Shown here in pieces: positions 8,200 through 14,650 of a stretch of 64,000 nucleotides of DNA. The translations under genes and the position numbers were made by a program. The DNA is from Bacillota bacterium. GTDB taxonomy: Bacteria; Bacillota; Clostridia; Lachnospirales; Lachnospiraceae. The DNA lies in contig JAEYGZ010000028.1 in NCBI GenBank assembly GCA_023409535.1, forward strand, positions 108,945-172,944, written 5' to 3'. Within the stretch, counting starts at the first letter, position 1, and the number at the start of each line of letters is the position of its first letter. Under the pieces are notes generated by a model. It was not told where the DNA came from and searched no databases. It worked only from the letters and a program-made list of their open reading frames with translations.

Positions 8200-8733
8200 C
8201 TACCTTACAAACTTCTCCTTGTAGTTCTGTAAGCAGTGTTCAATAATTGCAACTGCCTCCTCCGGTCCGCCAAATTCATTAACAGCCGTCTGCTTCTGCT
8301 CCAGCTCCTTATAGACGCTGAAGAAATGACGCATTTCATTAAATACATGCGGCGGTAATTCGCTGATATTCTTATATATATTATAGGTAGGATCATTAAA
8401 GGGTATTGCTATGATCTTCTCGTCGCCCATACCATTGTCTATCATATTCATTACACCGATCGGATAGCAGCGAACCAGAGACAAGGGCTCGATCGGCTCG
8501 GAGCAAAGAACCAGCACGTCCAGAGGGTCCATGTCGTCGCCGTAGGTTCTGGGAATAAAGCCGTAATTTGCCGGATAATGGGTAGAAGTATACAGAATAC
8601 GGTCTAATATAATAAAGCCTGTTTCTTTATCTAATTCGTATTTTTTCTTGCTGCCCTTTGAGATCTCCACCACAGCAACAAAATCATCGGAATGTATACG
8701 GTCCGGATTGATGTCATGCCAAATATTACTCAT
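8200..8733 (-). CDS. ppa: Soluble inorganic pyrophosphatase (family I)
   Basis: 177 residues. It hydrolyses pyrophosphate to two phosphates in the cytoplasm and so drives biosynthetic reactions forward. The metal-binding signature is present as GDDMDPLDVLVL (about residues 64-75), with ILYTSTHYPANYGFIPRTYG before it, IEPLSLVRCYPIGVMNMIDNGMGDEKIIAIP after it, and the C-terminal HFFSVYKELE. The length is that of the hexameric bacterial family I enzymes. Transcribed alone on the minus strand with a GGAAG ribosome-binding site. Confidence 0.95.
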   Translation of the reverse strand: MSNIWHDINPDRIHSDDFVAVVEISKGSKKKYELDKETGFIILDRILYTSTHYPANYGFIPRTYGDDMDPLDVLVLCSEPIEPLSLVRCYPIGVMNMIDNGMGDEKIIAIPFNDPTYNIYKNISELPPHVFNEMRHFFSVYKELEQKQTAVNEFGGPEEAVAIIEHCLQNYKEKFVR

Positions 8734-8848
8734 TCATTTATCTTCCTTTCAGTCACTTAGTTTGTCCAGTATCTTTCTACGTAATCCAAGTGTATCAACG
8801 ATTGTATCACATTATTTTGTTTTTTCCTATCGAAAAAAATAATATTTT

Positions 8849-8918
8849 ACCGTTCAAGGACGAATTTTAACCGTTGAAGGGTGCAGATATTGTCAAATAA
8901 AACAGAAAACATTATTCT
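8849..8918 (+). promoter_or_regulatory. LytTR-type direct repeats and promoter for a short transcript
   Basis: Direct repeats ACCGTTCAAG (8849-8858) and ACCGTTGAAG (8870-8879) start exactly 21 bp apart, the spacing used by ComE/BlpR/AgrA-class LytTR regulators. A promoter follows: -35 TTGTCA (8890-8895), 17 bp, -10 TATTCT (8913-8918). The second repeat starts 20 bp before the -35, as in the twin site at 11321-11389. The LytTR regulator encoded at 9165 is the obvious candidate to bind here. Confidence 0.75.
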
Positions 8919-8924
8919 AAGCAT

Positions 8925-9042
8925 AGAACTAATACCTATTAGCTCTCCATATAGAATAGTTTCACTATTCTCCTCAAAAATAAATAGCTGAACCAATCTC
9001 AAAAAAGCAAAATCTCCCCCCACAGATTTTGCTTTTTTGTTG
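8925..9042 (+). ncRNA. Candidate LytTR-activated small non-coding RNA
   Basis: The expected transcript from the promoter at 8890-8918 is about 115 nt and ends at the terminator 9001-9038. It has no ATG, GTG or TTG in any frame before the terminator. It contains a hairpin AGAATAGT (8953-8960) / ACTATTCT (8964-8971) and three C-rich stretches complementary to ribosome-binding sites: AGCTCTCC (8941-8948), TTCTCCTC (8968-8975) and the terminator loop CCCCCCAC (9016-9023). C-rich single-stranded loops of this kind are what RNAIII and the Rsa RNAs of Staphylococcus use to pair with target mRNAs. No experimental support; could also be only an attenuated leader of the downstream regulator gene. Confidence 0.5.
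9001..9038. terminator. Strong terminator of the short LytTR-driven transcript
   Basis: Perfect 15-bp arms AAAAAAGCAAAATCT (9001-9015) and AGATTTTGCTTTTTT (9024-9038) around a loop CCCCCCAC. A/T runs on both sides make it work in both directions, so it also separates ppa from the signalling genes. Confidence 0.9.
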
Positions 9043-9088
9043 TGTCTAAACAGAATATCCTTAATTCTTCCTATTTCCGGCATGTGTG

Positions 9089-9117
9089 TTGCAAAAGAAA
9101 ACCGGATACTATATAAT
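9089..9117 (+). promoter_or_regulatory. Sigma-A-type promoter of the response regulator/kinase genes
   Basis: TTGCAA (9089-9094), 17-bp spacer, TATAAT (9112-9117). It lies after the terminator at 9001-9038 and 48 bp before the GTG start, so the regulator has its own promoter separate from the LytTR-repeat promoter upstream. Confidence 0.75.
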
Positions 9118-9164
9118 ATTCTCAATATATTCCTAAATGTACATGTTAAGGAGGAGCAGCGACT

Positions 9165-9857
9165 GTGCGTATTGCCGTATGCGATGATGATAAGATTATC
9201 CGCAATATAACCGTTCGTTTATTACAGGAATATTGCAAGCAGAAGTCCATTGATTTCGAGATTGTTACCTTTTCCTCCGGGGAAGAGTTACTAAAGTTTA
9301 CTCAGGAGCTTCACATTGTGCTTATGGACATTGAGATGGAAGGAATTGACGGGATCAACGCGACGGGGCAGCTCCATCAGAAAAGTCCCGATACCATTGT
9401 CATCCTGCTTACCAGTCATGTGAGGCGTTTTAAGGATGGCTACAAGGTTCATGCATTTCGCTTTATGACTAAGCCTATTCATAAGGAGGAATTCACAGAG
9501 TATCTGAATGACGCCGTATCCGAAATTCTGGGCAGTAAATCAATTACCTTGCGCAAGGATGGCGTCGATGTATCCATCAGTATCAAGAATATCTTATATG
9601 TTTCAGCACAGCTGGGTTATACGGAGCTTTGGACTGCCAGGAATACTTATCGCAGTGAGAACAGCCTTCTTATGTGGGAGGAACAGCTGGATCCGAAATT
9701 ATTCTTTCGCTGCCACAAAAAATATCTGGTTAATATCAGTCAGATTGAGGATCTGTCTAAAGAAGTGATATTAAAAAACGGTGATATTATAGAAGTATCC
9801 CGTAGAAAATATCCCGAATTGCGGGAGATTTTTATGAACTACAACCTGGCGCATTAA
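9165..9857 (+). CDS. LytTR-family response regulator (AgrA/ComE type)
   Basis: 230 residues from a GTG start with AAGGAGGAG upstream. A receiver domain (residues 1-120) carries the acidic pair D7-D8 and phospho-acceptor Asp55 in VLMDIEMEGIDG, the conserved Thr in ILLTSH and the Lys in RFMTKPIHKEEF. A C-terminal LytTR DNA-binding domain follows: ILYVSAQLGYTELWTARNTYR, LFFRCHKKYLVNISQIEDL and IIEVSRRKYPELREIFMNYN. LytTR proteins bind direct repeats about 21 bp apart; such pairs occur on both sides of this gene (8849, 11321). It partners the GHKL kinase encoded 112 bp downstream. Likely output: the flanking short transcripts. Confidence 0.92.
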   Translation: MRIAVCDDDKIIRNITVRLLQEYCKQKSIDFEIVTFSSGEELLKFTQELHIVLMDIEMEGIDGINATGQLHQKSPDTIVILLTSHVRRFKDGYKVHAFRFMTKPIHKEEFTEYLNDAVSEILGSKSITLRKDGVDVSISIKNILYVSAQLGYTELWTARNTYRSENSLLMWEEQLDPKLFFRCHKKYLVNISQIEDLSKEVILKNGDIIEVSRRKYPELREIFMNYNLAH

Positions 9858-9969
9858 AACCCTGGTAAAAATCGCAAATGCTTGAAAAGCATTCACTCGT
9901 TAGAAATAGTGATACAAATTAATATGGATTGCAGAAGTAATATTTAAAGTACAGAACGCGGGGGTATGT

Positions 9970-11277
9970 ATGATTGGTATTTATCTTCTGGCTATTACTA
10001 TGGAAATATTGAATAATATTGTCATTTTCCATAGTTTTCTGGGCTACCCCTTTCGGAAGGGAAAGCTAAAGTATATTGTACTTTCTTCGGCCTTGCTAGG
10101 TTTTAGTTGTTTGTCTTTCGTTCCGCAGCTGCAAATCCTTTTGTTAACAGCCATCAGTATATCCCTTAGCTTTCTGACCACCTTATTCTTATATAAGGAA
10201 CGGGCAAAAAGGATAATTGTATTGTATATTCCGGTTTCTCTTGCCACGATAACCTGGGATAACCTGTTTAATGAGATTATTCAGTCTGTCTATACATTTA
10301 ACGAGAATATCATAACAGATGTCTTTGTCCGACAGAGTATCAGCCATGGTTTTCTTATTCTTATTCTGCTTCTCCTATGCTATATCCTGCGCAAAAAGAA
10401 CAAGCTGGAGAAGATCAGCCCGGATAGTATTCCAAAGCCGGTTTATATACTGAGCATCAGCGGCATATTTATGATCTCCTTGGTCATGTCGGCAGCAAAG
10501 GTAATCACCCAGGGCGCAAAGCAAACGGAAATTGCTCTCTCTTATTTATCTTTAATCCTCCTGTCCATCATCATTCAAATCATATGCGTTGCATTGCTGG
10601 TTTTATTCTATTCCAGGGAACAATACAAGACGATCAATCAAATCCGGGAAACGTATAACGAGAAGCAGGTGGAATATTATAAAGCCTTATTAAACCAGGA
10701 AGAAGACACCAAAAAATTTCGCCACGACATCAAAAACCACATTATCTGCATTCAGGATCTTCTGGATACCGGTAAAATAAAAGAAGCAAAAAAATATGTA
10801 AAGGAGCTGTATAAGGATATAGACGGAATTGTCAGTATCTATGATACCGGCAGTGATATCATTAACGCTATCCTGAATTACTACACGACAAAGGGCCGGG
10901 AGGATCATATATCCATTGTTGTTAAGGGATATATCGGCACCGAATTGAGTATACCCATGCTCCCTCTTTGTACTGTCGTCTCCAATATCCTTTCCAATGC
11001 CTATGAGGCAGCCGCGAAACTGGACCGTGACAGTGACAAGACCATACAGGTTGAGATACGCTCCGGCAGTAAATTTCTTGAACTGTCAGTTATGAATCCC
11101 GCACAGACCGGACGGGCAAGGCTTGATGAGAACATCATCACTTCAAAGGAAGACAAACGCAATCACGGATTTGGAATGCGCAATATCAAAGAGATCGTAA
11201 CGCAATATCATGGTGAGCTCCAGTTAATTGACAATATGGATAGTGTAACCGTTAAGGTTATCCTTAAAATAGCATAA
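9970..11277 (+). CDS. GHKL-type sensor histidine kinase (AgrC/ComD-like)
   Basis: 435 residues. The first about 215 residues hold six or more hydrophobic spans, with no extracellular domain of any size, as in peptide-sensing AgrC/ComD kinases. The kinase part has an H-box KFRHDIKNHIICIQDLL (His252), an N-box SNILSNAYEAA near residue 340 and a G-box HGFGMRNIKEIV. All three match the HATPase_c_5/GHKL subgroup that partners LytTR regulators. The start ATG follows GGGGG. No agrB, agrD or ABC peptide-exporter gene is visible, so the signal is unknown; the 16-residue peptide gene directly downstream is a candidate. A hairpin with AATGCTT/AAGCATT arms lies in the gap after the regulator gene. Confidence 0.92.
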   Translation: MIGIYLLAITMEILNNIVIFHSFLGYPFRKGKLKYIVLSSALLGFSCLSFVPQLQILLLTAISISLSFLTTLFLYKERAKRIIVLYIPVSLATITWDNLFNEIIQSVYTFNENIITDVFVRQSISHGFLILILLLLCYILRKKNKLEKISPDSIPKPVYILSISGIFMISLVMSAAKVITQGAKQTEIALSYLSLILLSIIIQIICVALLVLFYSREQYKTINQIRETYNEKQVEYYKALLNQEEDTKKFRHDIKNHIICIQDLLDTGKIKEAKKYVKELYKDIDGIVSIYDTGSDIINAILNYYTTKGREDHISIVVKGYIGTELSIPMLPLCTVVSNILSNAYEAAAKLDRDSDKTIQVEIRSGSKFLELSVMNPAQTGRARLDENIITSKEDKRNHGFGMRNIKEIVTQYHGELQLIDNMDSVTVKVILKIA

Positions 11278-11320
11278 TCTATATAAGTATGCGAATATTT
11301 TTAAATATATTACCTTGATT

Positions 11321-11389
11321 ACCGATGAAGAGTAAAATTTTACCATTCAAGGACAATCCTATTGAATTTTACATATTTTCCCATATAAT
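11321..11389 (+). promoter_or_regulatory. LytTR-type direct repeats and promoter of the small-peptide gene
   Basis: Repeats ACCGATGAAG (11321-11330) and ACCATTCAAG (11342-11351) start 21 bp apart. The -35 TTGAAT (11362-11367) begins 20 bp after the second repeat start, followed by 16 bp and the -10 TATAAT (11384-11389). The arrangement matches the site at 8849-8918 to the base in repeat spacing and in repeat-to-35 spacing, so the same regulator should control both. Confidence 0.75.
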
Positions 11390-11453
11390 TAAGTCATACA
11401 GATGATATTAATATCAACTGACAACAAATACTTTGTTGAAGGGAGGCTTAATT

Positions 11454-11504
11454 ATGTGGGCTGAATTCATGTATCAATTATGTAAATGGATTCTTTCTTT
11501 ATAG
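11454..11504 (+). CDS. 16-residue leaderless amphipathic peptide
   Basis: Reads MWAEFMYQLCKWILSL from an ATG preceded by GGGAGG with a 7-nt spacing. It has its own LytTR-repeat promoter 65 bp upstream and its own terminator after the stop. A hairpin CAACAAA/TTTGTTG (11422-11438) sits just before the ribosome-binding site. On a helical wheel the five polar residues E4, Y7, Q8, K11 and S15 fall within about 100 degrees and all eleven hydrophobic residues take the rest, a perfect amphipathic helix. There is no leader, Gly-Gly site or transmembrane signal. It resembles phenol-soluble modulins/delta-toxin in design, not in sequence. It could be a secreted effector, a signal for the adjacent kinase, or a membrane-active regulator. 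Confidence 0.6.
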   Translation: MWAEFMYQLCKWILSL

Positions 11505-11515
11505 TAATAAAATAA

Positions 11516-11571
11516 AAATTTGGGGATGCTCTAATGACAGCCAAATCGGCCATTAGGGCATCCCAATTTTT
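11516..11571 (+). terminator. Terminator of the small-peptide transcript
   Basis: TTGGGGATGCTCTAATG (11520-11536) pairs, with small mismatches, with CATTAGGGCATCCCAA (11551-11566) and is followed by TTTTT. The unit from promoter to terminator is only about 180 bp. Confidence 0.85.
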
Positions 11572-11688
11572 ATGCTCAAACATTACCTGCAAAAATTGCA
11601 AAAAATGGTGTACTATAGATACAGGTGTGATATACTTACTTGTAGTTTTAATTTTTGCATGGAAATATAGTTAAAGGAGCTGTTTTAT

Positions 11689-12447
11689 ATGTTAGGAACC
11701 ATAGAAATTCTATATAAAAACAATGATGACAGATTATACAACCGTATTGTCGAACATCTTAATATTTACAGCGAAGAGGATACCGAGCATATTTCAAAAA
11801 CAAGCTGGGAAAACGATGACTCCCTCAGCCCCCTGCGAAAGGTGACCTGTTATAGTATTTATTATCATTCCAGCAATTGGGGCAGAATTTGGTGTACCTC
11901 CATCACAGTGGATCTCCGACTTTTATTTCAGATAAAGGATTATTATCCGGTACCGGCCGCAAGAGTTCATGAAATGGAGAACAGGATTAATCAGCTGTTC
12001 GATCAATTTTTTGGCTTTGATATCAAGACCTATCTGCCTGATATTCTCGGCAATGATCTTCTGGATCAGAGAATCTCCTACCTGGAATACATGGTATATA
12101 TCAAAAATGTTGAAGCCGACCGGCTAATAAAAAAGCTGGAACGGGCGTATTTCGCTGAGAAGCAATTGGATCCCCAGTACTTTGACCGTTATTGGATCCG
12201 CAGTGCTACTCCGGCATTTACAATTAATAAAATCGATGAAGAAACCGTGCGTCTTTGTATCAAATGCAAAGAAACCGCTATCAAGACAATGTTTAGAACG
12301 ATAACAGATTCAAACAGCGGGGTGTCGAATAAATACCTTTTTGATAAGGATAATGCAATTGACGCTTTCTGCAAACAAATCAAAAAATATACGAAGCCCC
12401 TGGTATTTGAGGAATTAAGGAAAGAAGTCATTCAACAGTTTATCTAA
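11689..12447 (+). CDS. Protein of unknown function
   Basis: 252 residues with an AAAGGAG site before the ATG. It starts MLGTIEILYKNNDDRLYNRI and is rich in aromatic and charged residues, with no signal peptide, membrane span or cysteine cluster. Notable stretches are VTCYSIYYHSSNWGRIWCTS, YLPDILGNDLLDQRISYLEYM and the C-terminal KKYTKPLVFEELRKEVIQQFI. I do not recognise a family. It lies 17 nt upstream of an aldo-keto reductase gene, so the two are probably co-transcribed, but nothing in it suggests a metabolic link. Confidence 0.75.
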   Translation: MLGTIEILYKNNDDRLYNRIVEHLNIYSEEDTEHISKTSWENDDSLSPLRKVTCYSIYYHSSNWGRIWCTSITVDLRLLFQIKDYYPVPAARVHEMENRINQLFDQFFGFDIKTYLPDILGNDLLDQRISYLEYMVYIKNVEADRLIKKLERAYFAEKQLDPQYFDRYWIRSATPAFTINKIDEETVRLCIKCKETAIKTMFRTITDSNSGVSNKYLFDKDNAIDAFCKQIKKYTKPLVFEELRKEVIQQFI

Positions 12448-12464
12448 GAAATGGAGGAAGGTTT

Positions 12465-13454
12465 ATGTACAAAGCAAAGGAAAATCGTTATGATTCCATG
12501 ATTTATAACCGTTGCGGCAACAGCGGTATCAAATTGCCGGCCGTGTCACTCGGCCTATGGCATAATTTCGGCAGCAATGCAAGCTATGAAAACATGCTTG
12601 ATATGTGCCATACTGCCTTTGACCTTGGCATTACCCACTTTGACCTGGCCAATAATTATGGGCCTGAGGCTGGCAGCGCCGAGGAAAACTTCGGACGAAT
12701 CCTGAAGGATACCCTCGGCAAATACAGAGATGAGCTTATTATATCGACCAAGGCCGGTTACGGTATGTGGCCGGGTCCTTACGGGGACTTCGGCTCCAGA
12801 AAATATCTGGTTGCCAGTCTGGATCAAAGCCTAAAACGCATGGGCCTTGACTATGTGGATCTCTTCTATCACCACCGTCCTGATCCCAATACCCCTCTGG
12901 AAGAGACCATGCTTGCGCTGGATCATATCGTAAGAAGCGGCAAGGCGCTGTATGTCGGCATATCTAACTACAATAGGCAGCAGACTATGGATGCCCAGAA
13001 AATTCTGAAGGAATTAAAGACTCCCTTTATCATAAATCAAAGAAGATATTCCATGTTTGACCGGAATATTGAGGAGGATGGATTAAAATCCTACGCGGCT
13101 TCCAATGGTGTCGGTATCATCGCATTCTCCCCTCTGGCACAGGGACTCCTCACGGATCGGTATCTGACAGGAATTCCGGAGGATAGCCGTATCAAGACAG
13201 ACGGCCGTTTCCTGAAGGAAACCTCCGTCACCGGCGAGGTACTTGGCAAAATACACGCTCTGAATGAAATTGCGCAGCACAGAGGTCAAACTCTTGCGCA
13301 AATGGCATTGTCCTGGGTGCTTCGTGATAATGAGGTTACCAGTGTATTGATCGGTGCATCCAAGGCTTCCCAGGTTATTGACAATGCAGCCATCATTCAC
13401 GCTCCGGCCTTCACCGCTGATGAGCTTTCCGCAATTAATAAGATTATTGCATAG
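12465..13454 (+). CDS. yghZ: Aldo/keto reductase, L-glyceraldehyde-3-phosphate reductase type
   Basis: 329 residues. The sequence follows E. coli YghZ closely from the first residues (RYDSMIYNRCGNSGIKLPAV, then SLGLWHNFG). The catalytic tetrad is visible as Asp and Tyr in THFDLANNYGP (residues 50-60), Lys in IISTKAGYG and His in FYHHRPDPNTPL. The cofactor-site phrases SVLIGASKASQV and IAFSPLAQGLLTDRYL are present. YghZ-type enzymes reduce L-glyceraldehyde 3-phosphate and methylglyoxal with NADPH, removing toxic by-products of sugar metabolism. It is the second gene of a probable two-gene operon and ends before a strong terminator. Confidence 0.9.
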   Translation: MYKAKENRYDSMIYNRCGNSGIKLPAVSLGLWHNFGSNASYENMLDMCHTAFDLGITHFDLANNYGPEAGSAEENFGRILKDTLGKYRDELIISTKAGYGMWPGPYGDFGSRKYLVASLDQSLKRMGLDYVDLFYHHRPDPNTPLEETMLALDHIVRSGKALYVGISNYNRQQTMDAQKILKELKTPFIINQRRYSMFDRNIEEDGLKSYAASNGVGIIAFSPLAQGLLTDRYLTGIPEDSRIKTDGRFLKETSVTGEVLGKIHALNEIAQHRGQTLAQMALSWVLRDNEVTSVLIGASKASQVIDNAAIIHAPAFTADELSAINKIIA

Positions 13455-13493
13455 GAAATACTCTTAGAAATCATCGATGCATCGATAAGAATA

Positions 13494-13535
13494 AGCCACA
13501 GAAATCCTTTTATGCCGGGATTTCTGTGGCTTTTT
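13494..13535 (+). terminator. Terminator after the aldo/keto reductase
   Basis: Perfect 14-bp arms AGCCACAGAAATCC (13494-13507) and GGATTTCTGTGGCT (13518-13531) followed by TTTT. Confidence 0.9.
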
Positions 13536-13591
13536 ATGCATCAGACTGCCGTTCCTGCTCAAAATATTTTTCGCTTTGCCAGACAAAAATA

Positions 13592-13620
13592 TTGAACATA
13601 CGTTCTGATCGTGATATTAT
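13592..13620 (+). promoter_or_regulatory. Promoter of the leader ORF and nucleotidyltransferase gene
   Basis: TTGAAC (13592-13597), 17-bp spacer, TATTAT (13615-13620). It lies 25 bp before a 6-codon ORF with a consensus ribosome-binding site and 195 bp before the nucleotidyltransferase start. Confidence 0.65.
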
Positions 13621-13644
13621 AGAGTTTGGGACAGGAGGTCTATT

Positions 13645-13665
13645 ATGCCATCTATCAGCAATTAA
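13645..13665 (+). CDS. Six-codon leader ORF (MPSISN) with downstream hairpin
   Basis: ATG CCA TCT ATC AGC AAT TAA, six bases after a perfect AGGAGG (13633-13638). Directly after it, GGTATTCAA (13668-13676) and TTGAATACC (13690-13698) form a hairpin with a 13-nt loop. A promoter, a strong ribosome-binding site, a tiny ORF and a hairpin ahead of a resistance-type gene resemble the translational attenuators of erm and cat genes. The hairpin does not visibly hide the downstream ribosome-binding site at 13801-13806, so the mechanism is uncertain. It could instead be the truncated start of a former gene. Confidence 0.4.
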   Translation: MPSISN

Positions 13666-13815
13666 ATGGTATTCAACTAACAATATTATTTGAATACCTG
13701 GGTAACTTATTACAACGAATGGATTTGCGTGACCTCTGCAATTGACAGAACTGAAAATGTAATATTGGATATTTGTTTAGTTGAAGTAAAATTCTATTTT
13801 GAGAGGAATGGTGTC

Positions 13816-14463
13816 ATGGAAATATCAGAAAAAAACCATCAATATATTACTATGTTAGCCGATATCTTTGATATATCCTCATCCCTTGGGATAAGGACAT
13901 TCATATGGGGAGGATTGTCGATCGATATATGGGAAGGACGATTTCTGCGTGAACATGGCGATTTGGACGGGTTTGTCGAAAATCTTATTGAGTGCTTAGA
14001 AGCAATGACTTCCGAGTATGTAAAAAGAGGGTATAAGGTAACATTTAATCGTGAATTTTCGATCCTTGAAGTTGCAAAGGATTTAGTTCACGCAAGTTTT
14101 AATCCATTAAAGATCAACGAAAAGATAGCCGAGTGGAAGCATATCGGTAATGACGGTTCGGTATTTTTTCCGCTGGAATGGCTTGATGAATTCCCAAGGC
14201 TTTTTTATAATACAAAGGCTTATACCTCTGGTATTCGATTTGAATATGCAGTTAAAACAAAGGTTTCAATGTTACATCCAAAATGGCAATTAAGAGAGAA
14301 AGACCAACTTGCAGTAAAATATATGAAAGAAAAATTGAACGTCGAAAATATACTTGAGGAAGATATTTATAAATGGTTCTGGAGCTACAATCCGTATTGG
14401 TATAAACAAGGATTTGATGAGTTTTTCAGGCCGGCTATAGCTTATCCAATACAACATAAATGA
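13816..14463 (+). CDS. Nucleotidyltransferase-fold protein resembling aminoglycoside/lincosamide adenylyltransferases
   Basis: 215 residues from the ATG with GAGAGG nine bases upstream. The open frame extends back to a TTG at 13690, but that part overlaps the leader hairpin and has no ribosome-binding site. The N-terminus carries IRTFIWGGLSIDIWEGRFLR and EHGDLDGFV, matching the GGxxxD...HxDLD active site of the LinA/ANT(2'')-type family. One departure is visible: that family usually reads GGWAxD, while here it is GGLSID. Such enzymes add AMP to hydroxyls of antibiotics; many relatives have unknown substrates. The 6-codon leader upstream would fit inducible control. Resistance is inference only. 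Confidence 0.7.
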   Translation: MEISEKNHQYITMLADIFDISSSLGIRTFIWGGLSIDIWEGRFLREHGDLDGFVENLIECLEAMTSEYVKRGYKVTFNREFSILEVAKDLVHASFNPLKINEKIAEWKHIGNDGSVFFPLEWLDEFPRLFYNTKAYTSGIRFEYAVKTKVSMLHPKWQLREKDQLAVKYMKEKLNVENILEEDIYKWFWSYNPYWYKQGFDEFFRPAIAYPIQHK

Positions 14464-14650
14464 CGTAACGAAAAGCAGTACGATTTGCTATTTACAAATC
14501 TGAAAGAATAAACTATTTTAATTGGTGAGATGCAGGATTAATTTTGTATCTCAGACACAACTATTATCATGATAAGCTCAAAGGAATTGACAGAAAGGAT
14601 AAAAGTCAAGAGGCCGTCCGTTGACCTAAGAAGTTGACAACGTAGAAATT

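Noticed and set aside
8847..9125. 92-residue minus-strand open frame
   Set aside because: It runs through the LytTR repeats, the terminator stem and the promoter of the regulator, has no ribosome-binding site and a low-complexity product.
13690..13815. TTG-initiated 42-residue extension of the nucleotidyltransferase
   Set aside because: No ribosome-binding site, starts inside the leader hairpin, and the family begins near the internal ATG.
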